Assembly (NCBI GenBank): GCA_002110485.1
Contig: MOWL01000067.1
Coordinates: forward strand, 4,402,001 to 4,466,000
Source of the DNA: Emergomyces orientalis
Lineage: Eukaryota; Ascomycota; Eurotiomycetes; Onygenales; Ajellomycetaceae
Length of the DNA stretch: 64,000 bases
Direction: 5' to 3'
The position numbers and the translations under genes are program-made. Positions 22,617 to 34,720 of the stretch are shown one piece after another (positions within the stretch are counted from its first letter, which is position 1; the number at the start of each line of letters is the position of its first letter). The notes below the pieces were generated by a model. It was not told the DNA's origin and ran no database searches. It worked only from the letters and a program-made list of their open reading frames with translations.

Positions 22617-24940
22617 CGCAAAAGTGGAAGAAGAACAGTGAGCGGGAATATTGTGCGGTTATATGAGGGTTGATGGTATCCTTTGATTGGGCGAGATGCG
22701 GAAGATGGGAGGTCGTGTGAGTTTCAAGCAACGCGATACAGTTTATTAATTGTGATCGTGGATCAACCAGGAGATGGGCAAGTCCAGCATTTTTAAAGGG
22801 CAACAACAAGACAAAGAGAGTGATGTCAAAGTCATCGTTCGATGTTTAACGAAGATCAGCGTGGACATGCGCACCCGCACCGTTGCTGGGTGTCTGTCGC
22901 AGACTCGCAGGTGGGCAGTTTCAAGTCATCAGGAGAAATGACGGCAGAGTGGTGGGTGAGCAGGGCTTGGCACGGGCTCCTTTTTTTTTTTTTTTCTTCC
23001 TCTGCTGTCGCGTCAGGCCTATCTGGGTATGGCGGAACAAAAAAGTTAAAAAAAAAAAAGGAGGACAAAAAAAAAAAAAAGAAAAAGAAAAAGAAAAAGG
23101 AAACAAAAAAAAAAAGAAAAAGGGAAAAGGATCGCAACCGGCCTGACAAGCGACTTAAATACTACGTCCACAACCACGCCTGGAACAACACATATACAGC
23201 AAGCAAGGAGAGGAAGATATGAACGGATACCCTTGGAACTGCTCAAGAATGCATGCATGCATGCATGCACGAATCCGCCCGGATTTGTCGGTTTGACATT
23301 AATAATCAGGATATCTTCCATCGTTAGTACATTAGTTTGATGGTGGGCAGATGGATGGATAGATGGGAATGATTTCAAGCTCAAACATCAAACTCCGACT
23401 CCTGATCCTAGTGGGTGTCTCTGAATGCAGAACTTGGGGCTACTTGATTCCTGCTCACGACACAGCGGTGCCACTTGTACTGTACATACCTTATATACAA
23501 TTTCTGGCCTTTTGGGGATTCCAGCTCTCAGCTGTTGGTTGCTGATCTCTAGGATTTCCAGGGTAGGACGCCAGGTAGCAGTAAACATATCTGTACCAGG
23601 CAACAGATCTGCACCAAAGCTGAGTTTTGCTCACTGAAATAAAAATAGCCATAGAGCGCCAAGATGCCTATGAAAAGGAGCCCATCATACAGAAATAGCA
23701 CTGTCAGTTTATTATTATTATATATCTGCTCATTTCTATACTTCGGAGCATATCCAAGCTGATATACAGTACATCATAAATATGAGATAAACTTCCAAAT
23801 CCAAGACAAAATGTCAACCAACATCTTTCCAGTGCAGCAACAGTGACGAGCGCCCTTTCAGTACCAGACACGGAATACGGTATGCGTAAGGGTGTACACA
23901 AAACTGTAATAATAATACGGAGTAATAATGCGAGTAATTAAAATACAAATTGCCTGACCTGGCGGGAGCAGCGGACCAGTCCCAATCAAGCATGGCGGCA
24001 GAACCGGGGAGAGACCAGGCTGTATTACGCGTCCAGCCCGTTTAAATTACGGACAGTAACTTTGGTATATGGTATTGTGTATTATGTATTCTAAACATGG
24101 CGGCAATATATCTCGCCAAGCGTCACCAAGCAGGCCTTTTTTTTGCTTTGCCCTTGATATCTGGCTTATCTGCAGAGGCAATTGGTACTGTCGATAGATA
24201 CTAAACATTTCTTCGGGCTGTACTCTGTAGGGATAAACAAACACACTCAGGTCAAAATTACATGGTCCTGGGAGGGAGGAAAAATAGACGTATGTACTGT
24301 ACAGTACATCGGCAGACCTAAGGATACACCCGGCCTACCAAACCCCATGAAATTTGACGATTTTGGCTCGTTTCTGGTTAGAGCGGGTCTTGGCATCCCA
24401 TCCCGTCAAAACGTTTCGCCTGCTTGGTCTCAACCACCAGAAAATCCTCCGTCTAGAGAGACACCTCTTTTTTTCAAACCAACATCCTCTTTGCTGCGAC
24501 ACTCGCCCTCGCCCTCTGACCCTCGCAAACCCGTGAGTCACCGCCTCCTGGCATGCTATATGCTTCCATCGTGTTAAGAGCCTGTCCATTGAGCGATATC
24601 CCCGTATCTGCTTGATTAATTACGTTGGTGAAAGCTGCATCTCTGCGGATAGGGGATTCTCTTCCCGGCCACTCGTTTCTTTCGGAATAACCCTCCCTTT
24701 CCAACTTCGATTATCCCTCTCCACCACCGTTGGCTGTGGCCCACTACTGAACTCACCAGATTTCCTCCATACTCTAGTCTCCTCGTGGTGGCGGCTGCAG
24801 CAGCAGTGCTTAAGGCTGGCCTTCTCGAGTCCCCTCCAGGAGGTCAAACGCCATCTGGGCCTCCTTTAAAACGAACCTCCCCTCCCCCATCCCTTTGACT
24901 ATCCGCGCCGAAATTTCCTCAAATTCTCCTATCCGCGCCC
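22617..24940. other. Divergent intergenic region, PH gene and mannosyltransferase
   Basis: This 2.3-kb spacer should carry both promoters. Visible items are an A/G-rich tract at 22980-23140 that fakes a Lys-rich ORF, an (ATGC)n tract at 23249-23269 and GTAC-rich words near 23476-23490 and 24297-24308. I found no supported gene. Confidence 0.45.
23249..23269. repeat. (ATGC)n tetranucleotide repeat
   Basis: Five copies of ATGC plus one A form a self-complementary tract in intergenic DNA. Confidence 0.9.
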
Positions 24941-26763
24941 ATGGGGTTCGTACAACGCCTCGCAAAGCGAGTGCCATACTTGCCCGAGGCCCCTGTTCTT
25001 GCCAATGTCTCGAACGAAAAGGGCGTCATAATACCAAGATTCGCCTTCTTCAAACGACGGATACGACTCCGAAGGAACTCCGCCATCTCAATACCTCTGG
25101 GTTTCGTTCTATTATTTCCTTGCATTGTAATAGTCCTTATAGTTCTTCTCATTGTCACTCACCCTTCTTCTCCTGGCCGGATTTTGATGCCAGCTGGGAC
25201 CCCTCCGTCAATTAGGTTCGTCTTGCTCCGTAATTCTTTGCTCTGAATCCCGTCCTTATTTTATATATATATTTGCCTTAATTTGTGAAGCTAATTGCCA
25301 TGACTTCGAACAGAAAAATTAGCGAAAAACATGACAAAGTTTTTGCTACTGGTTGTCTTGAAATGGACACCAGTACTCCAAGAGCAAATGCAGCTTTCGT
25401 TGTCTTGGCAAGAAATAAGGAATTAGCAGGTGTGATTCAATCCATCAAATCTATCGAACGACATTTCAACCGATTCTACAACTACCCTTACGTCTTTCTA
25501 AATGACGGAGACTTCGACCAGAACTTCAAAGATACGGTCGCGAACTATATCAGTGCTCCGGCGGAATTTGGTAAAATCGACTCTTCCATGTGGGGATACC
25601 CTGACTGGATCGACCATGAAGTAGCCAAGGAAGGAATTAGAAAACAAGGAGATGCTGCTATCATGTATGGTGGTATGGAGAGTTACCACCATATGTGTCG
25701 GTTTTATTCTGGGTGAGCATCAAGGTTAACGAGCGATGACCGAGTAGATGTGGTTGTACTAATATGGCATCTAGATTCTTCTACAAACACGAGCTGCTCA
25801 TGAAGTATGAGTGGTACTGGCGCCTGGAACCAGAAATCAAATATTTCTGCGACATCACCTAGTATGGATGATCCTAGCCGTTTCCCTTGCTGTCCTTTTA
25901 AGCTGAATTGCTGTTGCTGACTTGCATATTAGTGATCCATTCCTCAAAATGATCGAGCACAATAAAACTTACGGGTTTACCATTGCTGTTAAGGAGCTCA
26001 AGGAAACTGTTCCAAACATCTTCCGCTATGCTTCCGCCTACAAGAGAACAAACAATATCACGTCGCAGGGTTTGTGGGAAATGTTCCTCGAGGATCCCCC
26101 ACAGCCCAAGGAGTCAGCCAAAGAAAAACCCGCCGACGAGCCCTTGCCAGATGAAATCTTACAAACGCAACCCGGTGACAAAGGCATTAAAGACATCGAT
26201 CCAGAAGCCATGGAAGGAGAGAAGTATAACATGTGCCATTTCTGGAGCAACTTTGAAATCGCTCGACTTGACTGGTTCCGAAGTAAGGAGTATGAGGACT
26301 TCTTCAACATGATGGACAAAAGTGGTGGATTCTGGATGGAACGAGTAAGCACCTAACCACATCCTATTATTGTTTTTTAAAAAAAATCCGATTGCAACGG
26401 CATTCTGACATCCGTCTCTAGTGGGGCGATGCACCAATCCATTCCCTGGCGGCCGGTATCCTACTCGCACCCAAGGACATCCATTACTTCCGGGATTTTG
26501 GATATCGACATACAACAATCCAGCATTGCCCAGCCAACGCCCCTGCCCGTCAACAGGATAGGATTCCCTACCTCGAAATGACCACACTAGACGAGAAAAA
26601 ACGACAAGAGGAAGACGAGTATTGGGATGTACCAGACGTACCAAAAGAAAACGGAGTGGGCTGCCGTTGTAGATGCGACACGGATATCGTAGACGTGGAA
26701 GGCAAACAAGGAAGTTGTCTATCAGAATGGGTCGAGGTTGCTGGAGGCTGGGCATCACCCTAG
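24941..26763 (+). CDS. Alpha-1,2-mannosyltransferase, GT15 (KTR/KRE2 family)
   Basis: Exons 24941..25215, 25314..25712, 25775..25861, 25933..26344 and 26422..26763 join in phase to 504 residues. It is a type II Golgi membrane protein: a short basic cytoplasmic N terminus, one helix near residues 50-72 (SIPLGFVLLFPCIVIVLIVL) and a lumenal catalytic domain. GT15 signatures are FVVLARNKELAGVIQSIKSI, PYVFLNDGDF, WYWRLEPEIKYFCDI, KTYGFTIAVKEL, the active-site block MCHFWSNFEIARLDWFRS (with the family's putative nucleophile Glu) and HSLAAGILLAPKDIHYFRDF. An acidic Pro/Lys insertion lies near residues 300-330 and a Cys-rich tail (GCRCRCDTD) near the end. The family uses GDP-mannose to extend N- and O-linked glycans. 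Which KTR paralogue this is cannot be settled by eye. Confidence 0.96.
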
Positions 26764-29203
26764 ATATTATATACTGTTTCACCAACTTTTATAATGCTTG
26801 GATCGTTCGTTCGATTTCTCTCGTCCTCGTTACCAAACCCATACCAGATCAAAATTCTTTTAATATCCGAGCAGCCCCTTTGGTCCATTCTAGGAGTTAG
26901 ATTCTTAGCTTTTCCGACCGCTTATTGGGAAAATAAGGCGTTTTTTTTTTGTGCATGTGGTACTTTCGACTCGCGGATTTTTTTTTCTTCTTTTGTCGTC
27001 TTTTTTATATATATATATATTATTTTTTTACAAGCAGCCCCCAGTGTCGCACTCTTCTGCAAACGATTTTTTGAATTTCTCTCCGCTACTTCCATTTGCA
27101 TTCATAACTTGGATTTAGCCATCACATTTGTCACTCTGGTTATCGGGTCTTTCTTTGGGCACACAGGAGCCTTTCTCTGCCCACTCCTGGTATACAGTGT
27201 TCTGCATCGCCGATTACGACTCGAACCAAAAACTTAATCCCGACGAGCCCTGTTCTACACCACCACTGGCTGCTACCTACTGCTCGATCGAACTTGTCAC
27301 ATCACCCATATATAAACCTATCAGTTAAGCGCCAACTTCTTCGCTACAAAATACGCTGTGGATATTATCAATCGAATAGGGGGGCTCTTACCTCTAATAC
27401 GAAAGAAGAAATCGCCCCACGCTCTCATATCCCTTACACCAAGAAACGGGCGGGCTGGTTGAACAGACAAGGAAAGAAAGAAAACCCGCAAACAAACGGA
27501 CGGAGCGGCCGGACTGAAGTTCGATTCTTTTCCCTTCCGCTTTCGCTCCCGGCCCCGGTCAGGTTGCGGTGACAAATGATGGCAAATGTCGAAGTTATGC
27601 GGAGCAGAGCTAGAAACCGAGGCGCGATAGTTTAATTTTACGCTTTATATTCCTTAGAAAGCCAAACCATCATTCCCATCACCAAACAAACACATCATCA
27701 TCATCACCATCATCAATCTCGATTCTAATCAATTCTCTTCCAAGCCGTTTCATCTGTTTTATAACTTTTCTGGAACTTGCCCATTTATCCATTCTATTCT
27801 TTTGTTGGGTTTTTTTTTTAAATTTTTTTTACCCCCATTTGTTTTTGCTCTTTTCACCGGCTTCCCGCTTCCCTGTGCTTTTATTTTCCTTGTGTTCTGA
27901 TTTTCTACATGACACTATACATAGGACTGCTGCCTTTCTTTCTACCTTTTACCTTATAGTTTTGACATTTCTCTCCTCTTCTGCTCTTCTTCTCTTAGTT
28001 ATAGTATTCTTTTTTCAATTTGTTTATTTTCTGCTCCTCCTCCTCCTCCTCCTCCTTTTTCTTCTATTTTTGGTGTTGGTTAATTGATTGACCGGGTGAT
28101 TGTTAATTGTTATTGAAAACAAAAAAATTGCTTTTGTTCCCCTTGCCCCAATCCAACAGAACTGCTAGCAAAGTACCCTCCCAACTTCACACATCGTTCG
28201 CTCGTTTCTTTCTTTCTTCTTTCATTCTCACATTTCCCCCGCTCTCGTCTTTTAACTCATTTTTTGTAACTTTGCATATATATAATCACAGAAAGAGTCA
28301 CCCCTTACCGTGTTTATAAGAATATATGGAGAAATGAGGGAAAGATACACAAAAGAAAGGTGGGTAATATTGATATAGGAAGGGTGAGATGAGATGAGAG
28401 CGGAGAACAGGGGGGAAGTGGAGAAAGTGATAGAATATACCCTAGGAATACGGAGTAGATACGAAAGAAAGAAAAGAAAAGAAAGGAAAATAATAAACAG
28501 GAGAAGGAAAGTAAGAATTTTAATGTGGAGAATCATCATATGTGTTTATTTATTTATTTATATTTTTTGGATACCCTATTCCATTTACCATTTACACACC
28601 CTTTGCCTTTATTATGTGAGAGCATATTTTATTATTACCCAGTCTCTTTTCAACTTATAATAAGTAATGTAGAAGCAAATATGAGGAATAAGATAGCTAG
28701 CTATTTGCTGAATCCAATGATATATTCAAAATGTATAATATCTTTGAAAGTTAAGTTGCCGAATACATCAAGCACTCCTCTTGAGTAGATATAGAGCTGA
28801 AAAGTAAATTGTGATTTAACCCTATATCGGTCATCCTGCTATAGCGGCTCTAGACTACCCTGGAAACGGCAATAGTAGCCAGACCTAGGTAGCAGCCATT
28901 ATTACCCTAGGTATGTACTCTGTACTGTACATACATGATACAGCTGGCAGTTCTCCCCCCTCGAACCTAACTGTGGAAATGGGTTCCAGTTGGGCCCGAC
29001 GCCTGCCTAATTATCCCTAAACTTCCTGCCTAGGCGTAGTAGGCTGTAGTCAGTAAACCAAGGGAATTCCCCCGCGCCCGGGCCCAAGCATTAACTAATA
29101 CAAAAGCCAGGCAGCCCCACCCCCCCCTCCCCGTCTCACCCGATCCACCTCACCTAATTATTATCTCCAGTCACGACAAAACATCCTACATTCAAGGCAG
29201 ACA
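26764..29203. other. Intergenic region with pyrimidine-rich leader
   Basis: No supported gene. From about 27790 to 28260 the plus strand is strongly C/T-rich and probably forms UTR or promoter sequence. A GTAC-rich motif occurs near 28919-28934, and TACGGAGTA at 28449-28457. Confidence 0.45.
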
Positions 29204-31903
29204 ATGCCTGGCTCAGACCAGTCTGCTTCCCCCAGCAGGCCCCACCATCATCGCATTCATCGTCAAAATAATAACCCTCCTCTTTTTCAGTTCCCAAAGC
29301 TCCCGTCTGCCAGCTCCTCGTCTGCTGTGTGCTCTTCGTTCCAGGTTGACGCTGAAGCAATGACGTCAGACAATAATAGGTTTGAGCGACCTGATAGCTC
29401 CCTCAGTGAGAGCTGGGCCACCCTCAGCGGTTCTGATATCTATTCCGAGGACGATTCCCGCTCAGATCAGACAGACACTGCCTCGCTGGTTGGCCGTAGT
29501 GTTCCTGACGATGTCACCAGCCTCGAGGGAAGGGATGATGATGATAGCGAGGTTGAGAGTGTAGACGTGCACAGCTACTGCTCTGAACCCCCACCACCAC
29601 CATTCCCCCGCCATATGAGAGAAGAACAGAGTCTTGAGAACAGCGACACGACCATCAAACCTCCCTATCAGGTAGTGTCGGACTCTATCGAATTTGTCGA
29701 GCCTGAAAACTGGCCTGAAAAAGAAACTATCGAGCTGAAACATACCATCCAAGTATTCAATGAAGCTGAGACGCCGGAATTTCTGCGTACTCTGCCCCAC
29801 GACCTTGGTGATGGCCATCTATCCGTCACTATTCAACAGACAATGGCTAAGCGTAGCCTTGACCTTACCAAACCATTCCGTGCTCTCTACGTCGGCGCTC
29901 CGGATTTTAAGCATATCATCCTTGATAAAATAGGGGATGTCCTGGTTGCAGGCTCCGATGATGGCTTTAATGGTGTATCAGGAGACTCTTCTCGTTTTCA
30001 TGTCGTCCCGGCGTCCTTTGGTATAGGTGCTAGCCCCAACTATGCTGAACTTCTCCCAATTCATGTTCAACTGATTGTCGACGAATGTGTTTCGGCTACG
30101 GTTCAGAGGGAACAAAACAAACCAAGCACTATTAGTATTACATTAAAGAATCGAAACCTATGCAATTCATCCTGGACTGGATCGGGCTACGAAATACGGT
30201 CCGCTAACCCTTGGACTCCTCCAGACTTAGCGATCTTCTTTATTGCTCAAGATGACAATATTGTGGCGCGCAAAATTCGTTCCTTGTGTCATACTGTCAT
30301 GAAGCGACATGGGGTGCCCTCCATGGTTATCTCGGAGAATCCCATCTGGACCAAGCAGAACATGCTGGTTCCGCTGGACTATCAAAGTTTACATATCTGT
30401 CTAGAGTCCCGCGATAAAATGACCGGTGAATCACGAGTGCTGGGTAGGTATCCGATTGACCTGAAAACCTTTGAGAGCATCGCCCCTGGACAGCTAAATA
30501 GGAATCTCGCATCCCTTTCGGGGCTTTCTTCTTCGAAGACTATTACCAAAGCGACCGAAGTCTCAGAAAAGGTAACTGAAACTGCGGGTCAAGTTCGAAG
30601 TTGGAAATCATGGGTGGATATCAAGTCGTCGCCGGATGCCTCTTCCCAGCTCCGTTTCTTCGGGACACCATACAACGTCGATACGATTGCGCATGCATTT
30701 TTGACCTTTGGGATCTTTGCTATTGGGCTCTTGGTGATAGCGCTAATTTCTACTCTCCTGCATACCTTCACTCTTCTGATCGTGGACGTCTCCTCTCGAC
30801 TTCCTTCCTTGCCTATATCTCCTCTCCTCCATGGACCTGCTTCAACAACGGCTTATTTGCCTCCGAGAACAACAACGGCTAGTACGACGGAAACAACATC
30901 GCTGATGCCTCTCTCCGTAAGCGACCTGATCTTGCCCGACTGTACGGGGAAAGATTCTTTCGACATAGACACCTACATCTCGAAACTTACCAGCCGCACT
31001 GACGAACAAGGGAGTGAGCCAGATAAATTTCAAGTGCACGTTGTTGGCGACTGTCACATCATTATAAAACTTCCATCACGCTCAACATCACGGCGGAAAG
31101 CTCCAAAGTTTGATGTAACGGTGACCAGAGCCGATCAACAAATTCCGTTTGACCAGGCGCGCTTGTTTGACGGAGTATACACGCTACGCCTACCCAGAGA
31201 GCATGCATATGGACCCCTGAACATTTCTATCAAGACGAAATCGAAACCCATCATCGAACAGGTTACGGAGGTTGATTTCGGAACCCCGTGGCTTAAGATC
31301 GCTAACTGGAAAAGGGCCGCACAGAAACTCTCCGCTCAGCTCAAAAAAAATCTCAACCTGGCCTCTGTAGGGCTTTCAGATGTATATACCCGGATGTCTG
31401 CAGATTTGCATGAATTGAGCGACATTCTACGGGGAGAAACCGAATTGGTAGGTCGAGCCTCTTTGCAGCGAGCACTAAAAACGTCAAGCTCGATGCTAGC
31501 CAGGTCGAAGCAGCTTTCCGAAGACATCACACGGCGCGCGCAGGATAGACTGATGGCGTCTACAACCTTACTTCGCGAGAAGCTGTCAGTTGTGAACACG
31601 GATGTTATACAATTTGCCAATGAAAGGTGGTATGTAATAGAGAAGGAGGCTAGGAGATTATTCCAAAATACCGCATCCGCATACGACTTCAACCTCGCCC
31701 GGCGCCTCGCAGACAACGCTCAACAAGTGAGGAGGTCTCAGGGCTTGGCGGCAGCGCAGAAGCAGGCAGCCCATCTATGGCAGCGACTGCGATCTGGGTC
31801 TAATAAGGTGCGGGTACCGACGCGGCCCGACTGTGACAAGGGGAGACGACGGAAAGTACGACGCGCCAAAGTACGTGGCTCTCGGGTCTGTGGGCTCAGA
31901 TGA
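29204..31903 (+). CDS. Uncharacterised single-pass membrane protein, 899 residues
   Basis: This long uninterrupted frame has clear coding character but no family I can name. Residues 1-160 are polar, acidic and Ser-rich (with PPPPPF near 127), probably disordered. A globular stretch runs to about 430, with KPFRALYVGAPDFKHIIL near 223 and DLAIFFIAQDDNIVARKI near 342. One strong hydrophobic helix lies at about 495-525 (FLTFGIFAIGLLVIALIS). After a Ser/Thr-rich linker a second globular part (about 575-690) contains VHVVGDCHIIIKLPS and PFDQARLFDGVYTLRL. The C-terminal 180 residues look alpha-helical, and the end is very basic (KGRRRKVRRAKVRG). Topology suggests an endoplasmic-reticulum or nuclear-envelope protein, but this is inference. 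The start at 29204 is the first ATG; the Met at residue 53 is a possible alternative. Confidence 0.88.
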   Translation: MPGSDQSASPSRPHHHRIHRQNNNPPLFQFPKLPSASSSSAVCSSFQVDAEAMTSDNNRFERPDSSLSESWATLSGSDIYSEDDSRSDQTDTASLVGRSVPDDVTSLEGRDDDDSEVESVDVHSYCSEPPPPPFPRHMREEQSLENSDTTIKPPYQVVSDSIEFVEPENWPEKETIELKHTIQVFNEAETPEFLRTLPHDLGDGHLSVTIQQTMAKRSLDLTKPFRALYVGAPDFKHIILDKIGDVLVAGSDDGFNGVSGDSSRFHVVPASFGIGASPNYAELLPIHVQLIVDECVSATVQREQNKPSTISITLKNRNLCNSSWTGSGYEIRSANPWTPPDLAIFFIAQDDNIVARKIRSLCHTVMKRHGVPSMVISENPIWTKQNMLVPLDYQSLHICLESRDKMTGESRVLGRYPIDLKTFESIAPGQLNRNLASLSGLSSSKTITKATEVSEKVTETAGQVRSWKSWVDIKSSPDASSQLRFFGTPYNVDTIAHAFLTFGIFAIGLLVIALISTLLHTFTLLIVDVSSRLPSLPISPLLHGPASTTAYLPPRTTTASTTETTSLMPLSVSDLILPDCTGKDSFDIDTYISKLTSRTDEQGSEPDKFQVHVVGDCHIIIKLPSRSTSRRKAPKFDVTVTRADQQIPFDQARLFDGVYTLRLPREHAYGPLNISIKTKSKPIIEQVTEVDFGTPWLKIANWKRAAQKLSAQLKKNLNLASVGLSDVYTRMSADLHELSDILRGETELVGRASLQRALKTSSSMLARSKQLSEDITRRAQDRLMASTTLLREKLSVVNTDVIQFANERWYVIEKEARRLFQNTASAYDFNLARRLADNAQQVRRSQGLAAAQKQAAHLWQRLRSGSNKVRVPTRPDCDKGRRRKVRRAKVRGSRVCGLR

Positions 31904-33375
31904 TTGAATCCTTCACTTTCATCTTTTTCAACTTCTTTTCTTTTCAATTTCTTCCTGCTCAAGTTTGTTTCATTTTATCTTTTTCTTTTTCTCAGCTACC
32001 TGTTTTCTCTTCTTCCAGCGATATCTTTCATTTAATAAGGGCAGGTTGTGAGAGGTTGGGAGCGGGAGTTTGGGTTGGGGTTTGTTTCTCTTTTCCTTTC
32101 ATACGTTTTCTTTTGATATTTCCCTTTTTCCTTTTCCCTTCCTACTCAAGCAGACTGCGGGATAACTACTAGGGAAATGGACTTTGGTTTGACGACTGGG
32201 CTCGCGTTTCTTTCCCTTTCTTTGGGTGCGGGGGATGGGGGCGGAAAGTAAACCGAATCTTCTTCCACCCCGAGAGTAAGGGTTCACTAGTCATTTCCAA
32301 GGACGGTGTTGGCAAATGTTTGCTTTCCTGGTCCCTCGTTTTCAATGACTGATATCCCGCCCTAATCTGGCTTGTGATGGCATGGCAATGGCAATGACAA
32401 CGATGATGGTGATGACAGGGCAGGACAAGGTCTCAAGGGGGTTAGCTGGTGTTCTAAATGGGGGTATTTCATTTTACCTAAGTTATTCTTTTCTTTTCTC
32501 TTTCTTTTCTCGTTTACTTTTGATGTTAACATATTGATTTGAAAATGTTGAGTACATTAATTAGCTAGCTAGCTACCTCCTTCTCTTTCTCTCCTCCTTC
32601 AAAATTAAATTAATAAAAATACTCGCTTTCTTTGCATACTCTCTTTGGTTTGTATTTTTATTTATTATTTATTATTTATTATTTATTATTTAAATATTTA
32701 GCTATGTTAAGTTAGTTAAAGTGATTAAACTTAAGATATTGAATAATATCTCTAAATAAATAAAGGAAATGGGCCACGGTCCGTCAAAGCCCTGATAGCT
32801 GTGATGGAGTATGAAATATGCTGTGGTTGAAGCTGTTGCTGTGACCTCAAAACAACGTACTAGTTAACTACGGACTACTCTGTACAGAAACCAAAAAAAA
32901 AAAAAATACCAAACCAAACCCAAACGGTCTCCTCGAAATCCGGCTTTGCCCCTCTCCACGCCAGGCTCACTGCTCAAGACACGCCTTTTGTCCCCTCCAC
33001 CAAAAAAGGAGAAGAGGGCAGTGAGGACGAGGAGAAAAAGGAGAAAAAAGTAAAATATTTAAATATTTAAAAAAAATTAAAAAAAGGTGTCGCTGGGTTT
33101 TTGGCCAAGCTAGCTCTAGCTTATCGTGTGGGCTCACACTACGCTCAACGCAGCCAACCAGAATGTTGACAACCACCAGCCCTTTTTTTCACCCCTCACT
33201 CACTCTGGCTTCTCACAACTCATCCCAAACCTTTACTTTTTAAAAACAACACCACAACAACCTCAACTACTCTTCCCACATCTAACCCAACAACAATAAC
33301 AAAATAACAAATAAGAACGGAACAAGCTCATATATCACCTACCCGTTAAAAACCACTCAAACCACAACCGCAGCC
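31904..33375. other. Intergenic region between two plus-strand genes
   Basis: This is the 3' flank of the 899-residue gene (pyrimidine-rich to about 32160) and the promoter of the Ran-binding protein gene. An AT-rich TTA/TTTA repeat lies at 32655-32691. No gene is seen. Confidence 0.45.
32655..32691. repeat. (TTTATTA)n AT-rich repeat
   Basis: Tandem TTTATTA-like units form an AT-only tract in intergenic DNA. Confidence 0.85.
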
Positions 33376-34303
33376 ATGACTGACATTGCCAACCTAAAGC
33401 CCGAAAACCCCTCCACCACCACCGACGACACCGCCGCGGCGACGACAACGACGGCGACGGGGGACCAAACGAAGGTTGAAGCCACTACCACCGAAGAACC
33501 CAAGCCAGACACAGAAAAGGCCCCCGCGGCAGCAGCTGCTGATGATGGCGATGTAAATAAGGACGCGGGAGGGGATATTAAACCGCCCACCGCCACCTCT
33601 GATAGCGTGTTCTCAATGTTTGGTGGGGGGCCGAAGAGGGAGAAGAAACAAGAGGAGGATGAGGATGATGATGAGCCGTCTGGGTCTTCGAAGGCGAAGA
33701 AGGATGGGGATGTTGCGGTGAGTTATTGAATCATTTTTGCTACAAATGGGTTTTGATTGTTTTGTGATTTGTGGTTTGCTAGTTTTTGTCTGTTTTTATT
33801 TTTTTTTAATTTTATTTTTTTATTTTACAGCCTTAACCCCCCGTTGGCTGTTGTGAATTACCCCTGTTTCTTAAAGTGTTCCAATATTTGTTTTGGGATA
33901 GAGACTGGGTGGTTTGCGTTTTCATTGTCATTTTTTAAACTGCTGGAAAACACTCTTAACCTTTTTCTGAACAAAGGGTTTGTTCCTGTTAACTGACATG
34001 ACGCCTCTTGTCCGGCTTATTGTTATGTAGGATGAGGAAGAAGTCGATGTCCACTTCGAGCCCGTCGTTCATCTTACCGAGAAAATCCACATCAAGACGA
34101 ACGAGGAGCTGGAGGAACAGACTTTTAAGATGCGTGCCAAGCTCTTCAAGTTCGACCGTGACTCGCGGGAGTGGAAAGAGCGTGGAACAGGCGATGTCAG
34201 ACTTCTTAAACACAAGGAGAACCAGAAAACTCGTCTGGTTATGCGGAGAGATAAGACGCTGAAGGTTTGCGCGAATCATTACAGTATGTATTTGGCACAC
34301 TAG

Positions 34304-34334
<31 letters not shown>

Positions 34335-34720
34335 GACAAGAAAGAAAGAAAAAAGCTCCTTTGCTGTTTTTGGATTATTTATTCCGAGATTTGAGAGTAG
34401 GAAATATTTTTGCTGATATGAAACTATTTTTAGTTGTGCCCGATATGAAGTTGTCTCCCAATGTCGGTAGCGACCGAAGCTGGGTGTGGAATGCTGCTGC
34501 GGATGTCAGTGAAGGGGAACCTGAAGCACAAACATTAGCTATCCGCTTTGCCAATAGTGAAAGTGAGTCTTAACTCTCCTCCCTAGCTCCTGCACCCCTT
34601 TGTGGATATACATATATATACTTACTCATCCACTCTGCAGATGCGAACCTCTTCAAGGAGGCCTTCGAAAAGGCCCAGGAGGAGAACGAGAAGCTTTTCG
34701 TTGCCGCCGCTAAAGAGTAA
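33376..34720 (+). CDS. YRB1: Ran-binding protein 1 (Yrb1/RanBP1)
   Basis: Exons 33376..33717, 34031..34283, 34434..34562 and 34641..34720 join in phase to 267 residues. The N-terminal 110 residues are Thr/Ala-rich, then acidic, with SVFSMFGGG followed by KREKKQEEDEDDDEP. The Ran-binding domain (about 120-255) shows HFEPVVHLTEKIHIKTNEE, the KMRAKLFKFDRDSREWKERG core, the GDVRLLKHKENQKTRLVMRR strand, VCANHYIVPDMKLSPN, SWVWNAAADVSEGE and LAIRFANSENANLFKEAFEK. RanBP1 binds RanGTP in the cytoplasm and, with RanGAP, drives GTP hydrolysis that releases nuclear transport cargo. The acidic N-terminal extension is longer than in yeast Yrb1 (201 residues). The second intron contains a 29-nt T run. Confidence 0.97.
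34306..34334. repeat. Poly(T) tract in an intron
   Basis: Twenty-nine consecutive T residues lie inside the second intron of the Ran-binding protein gene. Confidence 0.9.

Noticed and set aside
22842..23222. Lys-rich 126-codon plus frame with poly-Lys tail
   Set aside because: It is produced by poly(A)/GA runs in an intergenic spacer; frames on both strands are equally open.
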